Shown piece by piece: positions 24,978 through 35,941 of a stretch of 64,000 nucleotides of DNA. The notes under the pieces were generated by a model. It ran no database searches. It saw only the letters and a program-made list of their open reading frames with translations, and had not been told where the DNA came from. Where the stretch lies: positions 372,001 to 436,000 of the forward strand of contig VIIQ02000071.1 of the NCBI GenBank assembly GCA_007449985.2, in the 5' to 3' direction. The translations under genes and the position numbers were made by a program. Every line of letters begins with the position of its first letter. The stretch's first letter is position 1. The stretch comes from Desmodesmus armatus. Its lineage: Eukaryota; Chlorophyta; Chlorophyceae; Sphaeropleales; Scenedesmaceae.

Positions 24978-25718
24978 ACCCCAGGAATCAGGGGGCCACA
25001 ATCGGCTGGCTGTGGTACACCTGGTGCATGTGGCTGCATGCACACACCATGCGCTCAATCCGCTAACACACCACCCCATTGTGTATGGCCAGCACTGCAA
25101 GTCATAGTGCTGGAAGCAAGGGTTGTGTGCTGAACATGTTCAGTCATCGGTCTCGTGCGCAGCCAGCATGGGCAGGGCCGATCACTACAGCTAACTTGCT
25201 GGTGGCCCTGATGGGGCTGCAAGACCACACAGACTGGACTCACATCGATGAAGTTGAGGTTTGCATAGCCAGCCTGCTCAAACGGTGGCGTCAGGTAGTT
25301 TGCAACGTACTGCTGCGCACTGAAGACACTGATCTTCGTCTGGGCCCTGGGGAGGAGCAGCAGGCAGGATGTACCGTCAGTCAATAACAAACTAAGACTG
25401 CTGTGATGATGGCAACCTGACACAGCAGCCCAGCATACAATTCCAAAGCCCTGTTTGCCAGCCTGTCATCCTCGTCACCCACCTACTCCAGATAGCCTCC
25501 TCCAGGTCTGACCCAGTTGTCATCATCGCGCTACCTTCAACGGCTTCGGCAGCAACTGCTTCGATCTTGCTTTCCGAGGCCATGGCTCGGATGCACAGCT
25601 TGCGGCAGTGGGGACCTGGTCTTGCTGCTGCTGATGTGCAGGCATAGCCCTGCTTGCAGGGGACGGACCTGGATCTTGTGCACATCGCACTTGGCATCGT
25701 TTGCATCGTGAAAGCCAT
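20585..25718 (-). CDS. D-lactate dehydrogenase (D-2-hydroxyacid dehydrogenase family)
   Basis: The enzyme should reduce pyruvate to D-lactate with NADH during fermentation. Nine exons, high to low: 25718-25483, 25346-25244, 24748-24665, 24188-24013, 23567-23430, 22020-21857, 21624-21491, 21238-21144, 20725-20585. All phases join, except for a missing base in exon 5. Exon 1 starts at MAFTMQTMPSAM and is Arg/Ser/Ala-rich, like an organelle transit peptide. The mature part begins KISVFSAQQYV. Seen motifs are the Rossmann GKTVGVIGTGAIG, DVVSLHVPLLPSTYEL, the catalytic-Arg segment NVSRGGLVNSDEL, DVWENEG (Glu) and TPHSAFLTHEALANI (His). The FFTDWSD insert is typical of fermentative LdhA-type enzymes. 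In exon 5 the frame shifts by -1 between GNYSLS and LVGSELRGK (about 23506-23527), so as written the protein would be truncated before the NAD site. Confidence 0.9.
22540..23235. repeat. Degenerate minisatellite inside D-lactate dehydrogenase intron 5
   Basis: About 700 bases are built from variants of cccgcccatctcctgcatgt followed by ctgaggccccctgccttgcc and tgctactgcagatcacac. The base unit is about 45-55 bp and is organised into longer units of roughly 150-190 bp. The minus strand of several units holds a ctgcag-like acceptor and a tgaga-type segment, but no exon is expected here. Confidence 0.75.
23850..23998. repeat. GC-rich alternating purine-pyrimidine tract in intron 4
   Basis: A 20-bp-scale repeat (gcctgcgcatgcgctgcctg) runs into gtgcgcgcgcgcgtgcgcgc near 23968-23990. 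The alternating CG/TG composition is the classic Z-DNA-prone pattern. It ends just before the splice acceptor side of exon 4's donor (24013). Confidence 0.7.
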
Positions 25719-27038
25719 GAGGGCAGCGATGGGCACAAAAACGAAGTAGGGTCACCCCAGATCTGGGTGTGTAGGCAGTAGCACCTGGGCGGTCCCGGAC
25801 CAACCGGTAAGCTGACAGGGAAACGTACAATACTTTTGACACCGATCAACACCGATTCTGAGATTCTTTCCTGCCAGTCAAGTGCTGCAGTATCTTTGAC
25901 TACGATACAGTCACCAAAAGATGCGCTATGACGCTTTCGTCCATGCAGCATCGCGGGTGTATATACAGCCACCGTCTGCCGGGGTACACGGGTAGGGAAG
26001 GGCTGCGCACAAGCAGGGGCAGTGATGGGAGGGGGGGTGATCAACTCATAAGTGTCCCCACTGCGGCCCATGCAGAACACGACAGCTTTGACTGCAGCTT
26101 CTCAGGCCTGAGCTCAAACACCTCCAGATCTGGTACAGAAACCAGCCATACTGGGCCAGGAAAGGTTGGTGTGCCAAAGATGCATGGGGTCCCAATGCCA
26201 TCGGTCAGCAAATATTGCACGCCAATACTGCTATGATTGCATGCCTTCCTGGACAGGATCACACCTTGCTTGTGACGAACAGCATTCGTGGAGAGTCCAG
26301 CTTGAGCTGCTGTGCTGCCTGTGCCGTACATGTACTGGCGTGTGTACTGTCAGTACATGTGTACAGCAGGCCTGCAAGCTTGGCAATGTTGCAACCCCTG
26401 TCCACCCTCCTACATAACCTACCTATACTAGCTGCAACCAACCCAGCTGAAGTTTATGTGTAAGCACTGTATCAGGCAGCACTGCTGGCAGCAGCCTAGA
26501 TTTGCAGGTCCTCAGGCAGTGCCTGCACAGCCACATGCGGCTGGCAGGATGCAGCGCAGGCATGTTCACTGATGAAATTACAGAAGCAGAATGTATGTGT
26601 GCATTGCACTCGTAGCACCGCAGGTAGACACAAGTTGTCATGGGATGTCTGCTTCTGCAGCAGACGTTGCAGGCTCTGACGACACGCACTGACTGTGCTG
26701 CATGCGCAGCAGCTGCAGCTTACAACGGCCCTAGCAGCTTGGGCTGTGACCAGTGCAGGCACTGCTTATTCAATGTGGACGTGTATACATCAACTGACGA
26801 GGAGACAAATTGCTCCTGGGCTGCAGTATCGTCGACGTTGACCGTCGACCCTGCCGCACGGTCGATCGCATTGGCTTACTCCGCGACAGTAAAAGGGTGT
26901 GTAGAGTGCCTTTGCTACCTTCATCACTTCTTCTTCCCGCAACGGTTGCGGAGGCCGTTGTGATGACATCATCACCTTGATTAAGCTAACACAAGGCGAA
27001 GCTGGGGCTGTGAACTGAGGATTTGCAAATCACACGCT
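25719..27038. promoter_or_regulatory. Divergent intergenic region between D-lactate dehydrogenase and the 27-kb gene
   Basis: About 1.3 kb separates the two outward-facing starts (25718 minus, 27039 plus), so both promoters must lie here. I see no certain TATA box or known algal element, and no other gene is supported in this stretch. Confidence 0.4.
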
Positions 27039-30000
27039 ATGGAAGAAGCTCAGGAGGCCTACAAGGCCCATGTAGACGCGACCGACTTTGTTGTTGCCAA
27101 GCCAAGCAGCACCACAACATCAGCAGCCGAGGCGGCGCCAGGACAAGCAAGCACCATGCAGCCAGCACAAACAGAGCACAGGGCAACTGGTGCTGCTGCT
27201 GAAGCGCCGGCAGGAGACAGGTTGGAGGCCATGCATGCCTCAGTACGATTGCTATGAAACACCACCCAGCAGTTGTCAAGCAATGTTTGCATTGTGCTGC
27301 AGGATCAGTGAGTTGGTGCGCCCCTCCCACTCTGCTGGTGGCCCCACAGCAGGGCTGGTGGCCAAGACGCAGGAGCTGCTGCAGAGGTTCAGGGACACAC
27401 CAGGAGACAGCTTCACAGAGAGGTGGGTAGGCAAATGCAGTTGGTGGGGCGCGTTCCCTTGGGATGAAGACTACCACGGTGGCTTGCTGCCTGGCAAGGA
27501 AGCATGTGAGAGGCACATCACAACATCGCGGCATGCAGCAGAGTGTTTGGTTTTCAATTTCCCACGCCATGATATGCCATGGATCTATGACCCTGTTGCA
27601 AGGACACCACATGCGGCAGACACACGGCATGCAACGCCTCATCGCTGCATTCTGTTCACCTTGAGGTTGCCCAAATGCAGTATGTGCCGTAGTTGACTGG
27701 ATGCGGTGCCAACTAGCATGTTGCTAAACCTCTGGCGCCCTGTCAGACACTGTCGCTCTGACTCAGACGCAGGGCGCCCGCGTCCAACACACACCCTGAG
27801 GGCCAAGGCTTGGCATTGTGCATTGCGCTGCATGCGGGCTGCATCCTGGTGCATGAGTGCAGCAAACTGTGCACACTTTGCCCATGTGGGTCTGTACCAT
27901 ATGTAAAACCCTGAGGCTGATGTCAGCACACTACTTTGCTGCCCGCACTTTGCGTGTGCATGCAGGCGGGACACATGGTTCAATGAGCGTGTGGCAGAAA
28001 GCGCTGCAGATGCCACAGGAGTGACCTGGCCCAGTGAGAATATCACCAAGCTCTGGAAGTTCTTCTTCAAGGTATGCCACATTGCCTGCAGGTACCGCTG
28101 TACGCAGGTGTAGTTATAGCAACATCCATCACTGATGGCAAGGGCCTAATTGTGTCACCAGTCTGACATGTGCAGTGCACGGCAGCTGCCCCCTGGCTGT
28201 AGCACTGCATCGACATGTCAGCAGGGCTGCTATACCTTGCAGCGCTGGGATCGACCCGAGTCGGTCAGCAGTGATGTCGGAGGGGTGCCACCAGCACAGT
28301 GACTGCATCTGTGTGCTGCAAACACAGTTCCCACCGACAATGATGATTTTACCATGGCAGGGACCTGCCTTTCAAACTAGTTTCCGTGTCACACGGAAAC
28401 TGCTTGGAGTCCAAGCAGCTGCTGGGGTTTAGTCGCGAGTGCTGTCGTGAATGTCACAGCATGTACACATGTGTGCCGTTCTGTTTCCGGTTGGGTGACA
28501 TGCTGCATTGATGCGGCAGAGCCTGCAGGTGTTGCAACGTCAACCGTGACGTGCATTGCTTCATGATTTCTCTGTCACCTGCAGGCTGGCACTGGCACCA
28601 CAGACCGGCATGGCTTTGCCATCAGGATGGGGCCACTGGACCAGGTGAGGTGTTACCGTAACAAGCGGCTTGCTGAGGCAGCAAGCCACCACACCTGCAT
28701 TCCTTGTGATGGGATCTCTGCCAGTGGCAGTGCTAGTGGCATCATAGCGCTATAGCTAGCTCGCGGTTTGGAAGTGCTGTGTTGACTCAGCATGGGGCGC
28801 AGCGCTGAGCTCATTCACTGTCAGGATGAGCCAAAGTTCACTGGGGCCCAGTGGGACCCTAGGCTTCAGCTGCTGTGTGGTGAGGCTGCCGGACCTAGTA
28901 ACGTACTGGGCAGTGCCTATCGTGTTCCAAACACAGTGGCACGCTCAGCTGGCCTGACACTGTGCTGACTCTTGTTCTGCCCTGGCCACTGCTGTCGACT
29001 GTGCAGAGGTCCGATGCTGAGAGGGCTGAGGCACGAGACCGCTCAGCACGCTCCCTGGTGAACATTGACCCTGAGGAGAGGAGGCGCCGTGCAACACTGG
29101 GGCTGGGCTTGGCGGTGAGCTGGGGCACAGGCTGCCGCGGCACTAGTGCACAGCCACGATAGTATCGTGGTGGCGTTGCAACAGCGGTACCGTGCTGCTG
29201 TGCTGGCACTGCCTTGGCTTGTTGCCTGAGCATCTCTGGGCGTCAGGTGGTGCTGCTGGCAGCATGTGCGAAACTTGTGGCACAGACTGTCTTGTGTGCA
29301 GCCACTTTCCCTTGCATGACCGACCCACATCGATGCATTCTACTCTCGAAGGCCTTTCAGGCGGCCTCACCTGTTCCCAAATGCATTGTCTGACTGTCAC
29401 ACTGCCACCCCTGCAAGCAGCTCTAAGCGGTTGTCAGAAGTGCCTGCTCAGATGCTTCCAATCACTGGCAGGACCCCCCTATATGCGAGCACTGCGCAGT
29501 CAGTGACATTCGTGACCTCTGCTGCGCTGCTGCATGCTGCGCAGAGTGTGATGGTGGTGGTTGCTGCCGTCATCCTGACCCAAGAGGTGGCAGCAGGCGG
29601 CTTCATGCGTGTGGCCTTCAAGGCTGGCCTGTTCATGCCCTTTATGTTTGGCATGCTGCTGGCAGCCTCTGGCAGCACAGGCCTCTGATCCATCGCCCTG
29701 GTGAGCCAATGCAGGGGCGCCCTGACTGGCAGTCAGCATTGGTGAGGAAGGAGTGACTGCCAGCCTGCACTTTCAACTGTATGCCGAGTGTACCAGGCTA
29801 GCCAGAACGGTGGTTGATTTCAGGTTGACTAGATTTGGGACCGCCTGAAACGGTACCGTCTCAAACAGTACGGTACAGTCAGCACGGGTGCATCCGATGG
29901 CAGATAGTTGCCCCAGGTTATGAGCCACATACGTTGGCAACTCGGTTCTCCTGCTGTGCGAGACCAGGCCCTCAGGGCTGCCATGTGGTTACCTTTGAGG

Positions 30001-30770
30001 GGTGGTGACGAATGAGTCAAACCAACATGGGGTTGCATGTGCGTCCTTGTGCCTGCAGGCCAGCATCTGGGATGTTGATGGTACCGGCATGCAGCAGGTG
30101 CCCTCAGCAGAGCTGGATCTGGCCCTGAGGAAGGTGGGTGCAGCCTGAAAATTGTCTGGGCTTGTAAAATGCCCAATTGTACCCAGATTAGGAGTGCCGC
30201 GCATATGACATATGCTGAGTGCAATACGCGTGGTGATACCAAGCTTCGGCTTCGGCAGTTTACTAGGTCTGGAGAGTACCACTATGTGGTGAAAGTATCC
30301 AGTAATGAGGGAATGACAGCACAGTGGCAGCATATGCAGCCGCTGCGGCAGTTCCATCTCCCCTTCCCTTAATACCGTTGGGCAGTACGCAATGCCATAG
30401 TGCAGTGCAGTGCAGCAGAGTCAGCTGCAGCTCCCCGATGGTGGTGGCACAAGAGCTTGTGCTGAGAGGAGCTGGACCAAGGCAGGATGGGCAAGGCGGC
30501 ATAGTGGTATACCGGTAGGCACAGGAGCTTGTTCTGAACAACACTTGGTCACTGGGAGTCTTGGAGCTCAAGCAGGTGTGCTTTGGCTGTTATCCTGCAG
30601 CCGCACGACATGTTGCTGCCGCAATCACTGACAGTGTGTTTTCCCTGCTGCGTGTATGTCCACCTGCTCTTGTCCCTTTCTTCCCTGACAGAAAGTGGTG
30701 TACACATTCTCAGCTATCGGCCTTGCCCTGGGAGCCGTAGGCATGGCTTGGATGGTGCTGGTCCCATAGA
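27039..30770 (+). CDS. Unknown small protein with C-terminal membrane segments
   Basis: Readable exons: 27039-27220, 27303-27422, 27966-28071, 28585-28644, 29007-29114, about 29499-29686, about 30060-30134, 30692-30770. The first five join in phase. The start is the Met of MEEAQEAYKAHVDATDF; an Ala/Pro/Thr-rich soluble region follows, then TRDTWFNERVAES-like and WPSENITKLWKFFFK segments, and a charged stretch RSDAERAEARDRSARS. A hydrophobic helix pair follows at about 29520-29680 (VMVVVAAVILTQ, GLFMPFMFGMLL) and a last helix ends the protein (FSAIGLALGAVGMAWMVLVP). I do not recognise the family. A TGA follows SGSTGL at 29686, without an obvious donor before it, so the sixth exon boundary, or a base there, is uncertain. 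Confidence 0.6.
29852..29887. repeat. 36-base dispersed repeat, copy A (contains inverted repeat)
   Basis: The 36 bases starting ggtaccgtctcaaacagtac and ending cagtcagcacgg are repeated exactly at 35590-35625. Inside, GTACCGT and ACGGTAC form 7-base inverted arms around a short spacer. This copy lies in an intron of the membrane-protein gene, about 1.9 kb upstream of arrestin copy 1. Confidence 0.85.
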
Positions 30771-31727
30771 CCAGCTATATTGACACATGACTGCTGCCAT
30801 CAGGCTTCTGGGGCAGCAGAAGGTGGCAGCAGCTGTTGCAGCAGGCTTGTTATTGAGTGTGCTGCATCAGAGTGCCCTGCGGGTTGCAGTTGCAGTTGGT
30901 TGACGATGCGTGGGATTTTGTGTCACCACAGCATGGCTGGCACCGGTGCTTGTTGGCAGCTTATGACGGCGTCCCAGAAAGTGCCCTGGACAGACAGCGC
31001 TGCGGCTTGATAAGCCGTAGCCTGTTGCATTGGGGATGGCCTGAACCCGCTGCTGCAGGTGTTGAGTGGTGTGCCATTGTCTGTGGTGCAGCAAGCCTGC
31101 TCTGTACAATAGCTTGAGACATTGGCTGTTCAAGACAAGTTGATTATAATTCACCTTTGTTTTGTTGCTGTTGTGAACCTGGAGGGTGGTAATTATGAAA
31201 CTGTGTTAGTGAGTTGTGCTGTGTCATGCACTGACCCTGCTGAGAGCATAATCGGCATGGCGTGAGTGAGCATTTTGAGGGCAGGGACAGTCGTTAGATG
31301 TTAAAAGAACATGTCATCATATCGAACCACCAACTGCAAGTGCACTCAGATCGTACCCTTTGCCCTGTCTGCGAAGATCCAGATCAGCTTGAAAATTGGT
31401 GTGTAGCTGTGGTGCCCCTCTATCAACACATGCAGCTTGAGTCAAAGAAAACTGCTTGTGAGATTGGATCTACTTTGCTTAGTTTTGCAATCATCGAAAT
31501 GCGACACAGGTGTTCCTGGTCAAACATGACAGTTGACAGCAGGTACCAGCTGAATAAACAGCATCATGCTGTAGTAATCATGCCAAGTTCAGCTCTACGT
31601 ATGCTTCTCAAGCTTTCCCAACACGCTTCAACCCCTGGAAGCAAATCATTCAGCATCACTCAGCTTTGGTTTGACTTTGCTCAGCCTGAAAGAAAAGGCG
31701 ACTGTATTAGTACTGTTTTGCTGGCTG

Positions 31728-34700
31728 ATGGGTCAAGGGGGGAGCAAAGGACCCTTGGTGGTCCACGTTCAGGTTGACTCTGGCTACTACTATGCTGGGG
31801 ACACTGTGACAGGCACTGTTGTGCTGCATGTGGAGCAGGCAGTCGACGTGAAGGCAATCAGCGTCAAGGTAAGCTGAGCGGGTGAAAGATGGACTGATCA
31901 TTCGTTTAGCAGCAGCAGTAACCACCCCTGCGACATTTTTCTATTATTGGGCCTGTGGGCTCACTCTCTACTGTTGAGTCCACCAGCATGAGCATGAGCA
32001 GCAGCAGCAGCTGGTGTTCCCAGAACATGAGATGCTTTCGGCCTGGCAACAGCGCCGTGTTTCCTCCCTTTGACAGGTGACCGGGGTTGAGAAGACACGA
32101 TGGGTGGAGACTCGCCACTCCAGCACACCCTCACATGATGTCACGTACAGAGGCAAGCATGTCATATTCAAGGTGAATGGGGCTCAAACTGCAACTAGTA
32201 ATTTGCACCACGGAAATGCACTTGTGCAGAGGTGGACCAGCTGCCAGTGTCAGGTATCCAGTGTTGGAAGCCTCAGCCATGCAGTCACTCTGTAAGTGAC
32301 AGAGGTTGATGACCAACCGGTGGTTGAACCACTCAGTGCTGCCACCATTATGTGGTCTGTGCATCATGCTGCAGCACAAAATTCCCCTGAGAAACAAGTG
32401 CACTATCGAGCGAGGGGACTACCAATGGCCAGTTTCGTTCCAGCTGCCTGCCAATATCCCCGGCACCTTCCACTACAATGCATCTGACAACAGGGCAAAG
32501 TGAGCAGCTGCAGGAGCACACCTGCACGAGCAAAGTAGCCTTGTGATGAAGTATTTCACCACGGTGGCCCAGCTGGCGTGCAGGGATACCTGCAGGACTG
32601 CCAGGATCCCCGGGTCCGTGCAGCTGCAATGCGATCCCACTAGCGCACACCCCTCCCTTCCGTGCGCAGCCTGCCAGCCTGTGATGCCATCACAGAGCAG
32701 TACTTCTGTCACTGCCGCCGCCGCGACACTGCAGCTGTGGCTCTTGCAGCGCTCAGCCATGTGCATCCTGCAGCTGATTTGTAAGACTCATAGGCTGTGC
32801 CCGGGATGCCCTCTGATGCCTGCAGTGCCTCCATTGAGTACAAGCTGAAGGCAGTGGTGGACCAGGAGGGCTTTTTCAAATCAGACATCAAGAAAACACT
32901 CAAGTGCGTGTCCTCTCAACGCAGCTGCCAGGTACCTTGCAGCACTGTTGTCGGCTGTAGGCGCCAACGTACAAGCCCTATCAGTGCGCCATAGCGTGCA
33001 ACTGCAGGCACTCTGCAAGGAGCCTTGGTTGAGTCGCAGTGTGCTGCACCTCAACCGGCGTCATCAACACCCCAACCTTTGACGCTGCCAGGGAATGAGC
33101 CAGCACGGACCACTTGGCAGCTTCGACTTCACTCGGCTTTTTCCGCCTGCCGCACATGCACCCTGCAGGTTTGATGTCCTGCAGCGCAACAAATCCCAGG
33201 CCCCCTCTGGCCCCCTGGTGCTGGACGTTGACCAGCCCATCAGCGCATGGTGCTGCATCAACAAAGGACACATCAGCATGAGGGTGGCAGCCGCAACAGA
33301 CAGCTACCTGCCAGGAGAGTTCATCAACCTCGATGCACAGGTCAGCTGCTCTTACTAAGTAGTACTCTGTAGTATTGCAGTGCCGCCACACATGCCTTGC
33401 TACGGAAGCAAGCTCAGCCTTGGGCTGAAGGACGCTGCAAACTGCCTGCTTGTGTGAGGCCGCCCACTAGTGCTGCGATCTGCATCCGATGCAGGTGACC
33501 TCAGCAGCTGTAGGACCGTGATAAGGCTGACTGCAGGACATGGCAAGCTTAACTGTCAGCAGCAGCAGGACAGTGGGTGGCATGCGCATGCGCATGCTAT
33601 GCAGTGTAGGAACACTCAGCACGGGTGCGCAACATGTCTGTGACAGCACTGCCTATCATTTTGGTCCCTCTGTCAGGAAACATGTGTTTCAACTTGACGG
33701 GTGGTCCTGCAATGCAGATTGACAACAAGTCCAGCACGCCAGTTGAGCTTATTGAGATGAAGCTCCACCAGCGCCTGCACCTCACGGGCGAGAGGTTCCT
33801 GGGCACCATCAACAAACACATCGACGTTGTGCGTGTAGCGACAAGGTCAGCAGCCTGGGCAACCGTGGCTGGCTCATACACTCATTAACAACATTGTGCT
33901 TTGTGCAGGCCGGTTTGCCATGCTCAAGTTGCTGTCGCTCGTGCTTTGCAGGCAGCAGGCAACGACTGCCGCGCAGGGTGCGCCTGGTCTGGTGTCGCAG
34001 TATGTTGGTAGGCTAGAGCTGGACAGGTCTATCGAAGCAACATGCTTGGGGAAGGTGGGTCCCTGTAGTAAAGCATGCCTGCCTTTTTGCTGTCCCAGCA
34101 ACCTCCGTTTGACCTGGTCGCTTGCAGTTTTACCAGAACACACGCCACACAGCTCCATCATGATGGCATGTACCTCTCTGTTGTGACGTGAGCTGAGATG
34201 CAGCCAGGTGTGGATGCAGGTCAGGTATGGTTGACATGCAACATTCGTATGCATGCCGCTGCAGGTCATTCGGTCCACATATGAGCTTGAGGTGACAGCC
34301 AAGACAGGCTGCTGCCTCAGCCAGGTGAAGCTGAAGCAGCCCATCTTCATCGACGACCCACAGCCACATGCAGCACCAGCAGTCTTGCAGCCGCCACCCG
34401 GCTGGGCCCCTCAGGTGTGTGTGTATGTGCCCCTCCACATAGAAGGGATCGGTGGCACTGCTCTGCGATGATCAGTGACTTGCCAACCTGAGCAGCGGCA
34501 CTGCTTTAGGATTCAATAATGGCAATCGTCCCAGCGTGGCAAGTCACTGATACACTTGGCAAATCAGTGTACACACAGCCCACTGTACTTGTCTTGCGAT
34601 CCTGCAAGGTGCTCACTGACTAAATCAAAACAAGAGCACAATCCTGATGCCTCCAGGGGCCTGATGGTATGGTTGCCGCTGAAGTTCCTTGATGATTCTG

Positions 34701-35246
34701 CATGCATTACAGGTTTACGACACTGTCACCTTTCAGCTGCCGGCAGTGGACTGCTACTCCGGTTGGCAGCAGCAGCAGCAGCAGCAGCAGCCAGCAAGCG
34801 GCACACCAGCAGCTCAGCAGTATGCAGGGGGCTACAACCAGCACCTGCAGACCTACCCTGAACAGTACCTGCAGCAGGGCTACCAGCAGCAACCTTACCA
34901 AGAGCAGTATCAGCAGCAATCCCAGTACCAACCCCAGCAGCCACAGTACCAGCAGGATGCTGCGTACTACCCCCAGCAGCAGCCAGGATACCCACAGCAG
35001 CAGCAGTACCAACTTGATTCCCACGCTTATCCTGTGCCATACACAGATGCGGATGCGCAGCCGGCAGTGCCAGGGGCTGTCTGCTATGTTGGGCATCAGC
35101 AGCAGGCGGATCCAATGGTGAACAAGGCAGGGGGAGGCTACATGACCAGCGGTCAAGCAGCGGGACCAGCTCCAGTGGGGCAGTGGGGGTACCCTCAGCA
35201 GTCTGTTGGGGCAGTGCCAAGTGCGCCCAGCTGGCCGACAGCCTAA
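31728..35246 (+). CDS. Arrestin-fold protein, copy 1, with Gln/Tyr/Pro-rich tail
   Basis: Nine exons: 31728-31868, 32077-32172, 32375-32499, 32826-32903, 33169-33340, 33718-33845, 33952-34054, 34265-34414, 34713-35246; all phases join, giving 508 residues. The N-arrestin half starts MGQGGSKGPLVVHVQVDSG and YYYAGDTVTGTVVLHVE, then IPLRNKCTIERGDYQWPVSF and NIPGTFHYNAS. The C-arrestin half includes ISAWCCINKGHISMRVAA and YLPGEFINLDAQ. This is the alpha-arrestin/VPS26-like layout, expected to act as a membrane-trafficking adaptor. Gly2 and Ser6 of MGQGGSKG match an N-myristoylation signal. The last exon encodes about 150 residues of Q/Y/P/G-rich sequence with QQPGYPQQ repeats, a prion-like, low-complexity tail. 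A tandem paralogue follows immediately. Confidence 0.88.
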
Positions 35247-35589
35247 GCAGCACAGTGCTTCATCCGCAGGCCCAGTTACTGGGATGTTTGGTGAAATTCA
35301 CCACAATTGACTGTGTGTGAGTGACACGGGGTACAGTGCCCATGTCGGCAGTGTGCCCTCATACCATTTTTTGTCGATGTGCAAGGTGGCTGGCAACGGT
35401 GCTGGTGCAGCCTGCAGTGCTGTGTGTACAGCTGTGGTGGGACCCGTCGTGACAGTTGCCTCAGGCGTGCTGACAGAGCTTCCTTGCAAAGTGTCAACAG
35501 TTGCTGCCACCATTGTGCACGAGGCCCTTGACAGTGGCACTGTCAATGCATGCCTTGTGACCTAATACCATATGCAATTTCTGCAAAAT

Positions 35590-35625
35590 GGTACCGTCTC
35601 AAACAGTACGGTACAGTCAGCACGG
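35590..35625. repeat. 36-base dispersed repeat, copy B
   Basis: Exact copy of the element at 29852-29887, here about 320 bases upstream of the start codon of arrestin copy 2 and after the end of copy 1. Identity stops sharply on both sides, except for a shared gcatc shortly after. Confidence 0.85.
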
Positions 35626-35941
35626 TGCATCACAAAGGGTTGTTCCAGGATATCAACAACTCAGTCTGATTTGCTCGGTTGTGCAAACAGCATCGAAATG
35701 CGAGACACGTGCTCCTGGTCAAACTTGACATGTGACAGCAGAGTGGACAGCAGGTACCAGCCCAATCAAGTTCGCAGAAACTTATCGTACTCAGGCCAAT
35801 TTTAGCTGTACGTATGCTTTTCAAGCTGTCCCCAACACGCTTTACTCCCCTGGGAGCCAATCACTCAGCTTTGGTTTGACTTTTGCCGAAACTGAAAGAA
35901 ATACTGTGCTAGTGCTGTGCTAGTGCTGCGTTTGCCTAGTT

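Noticed and set aside
25523..26331. Minus-strand frames upstream of the lactate dehydrogenase start
   Set aside because: No transit-peptide or enzyme similarity beyond 25718; the Met of MAFTMQTM gives a normal leader.
34707..35253. Minus-strand hydrophobic frames (LLLLLLPTGVAV type) opposite the arrestin tails
   Set aside because: Mirror images of the CAG/CAA-rich sense tail; poly-Leu from poly-Gln reversed, not membrane proteins.
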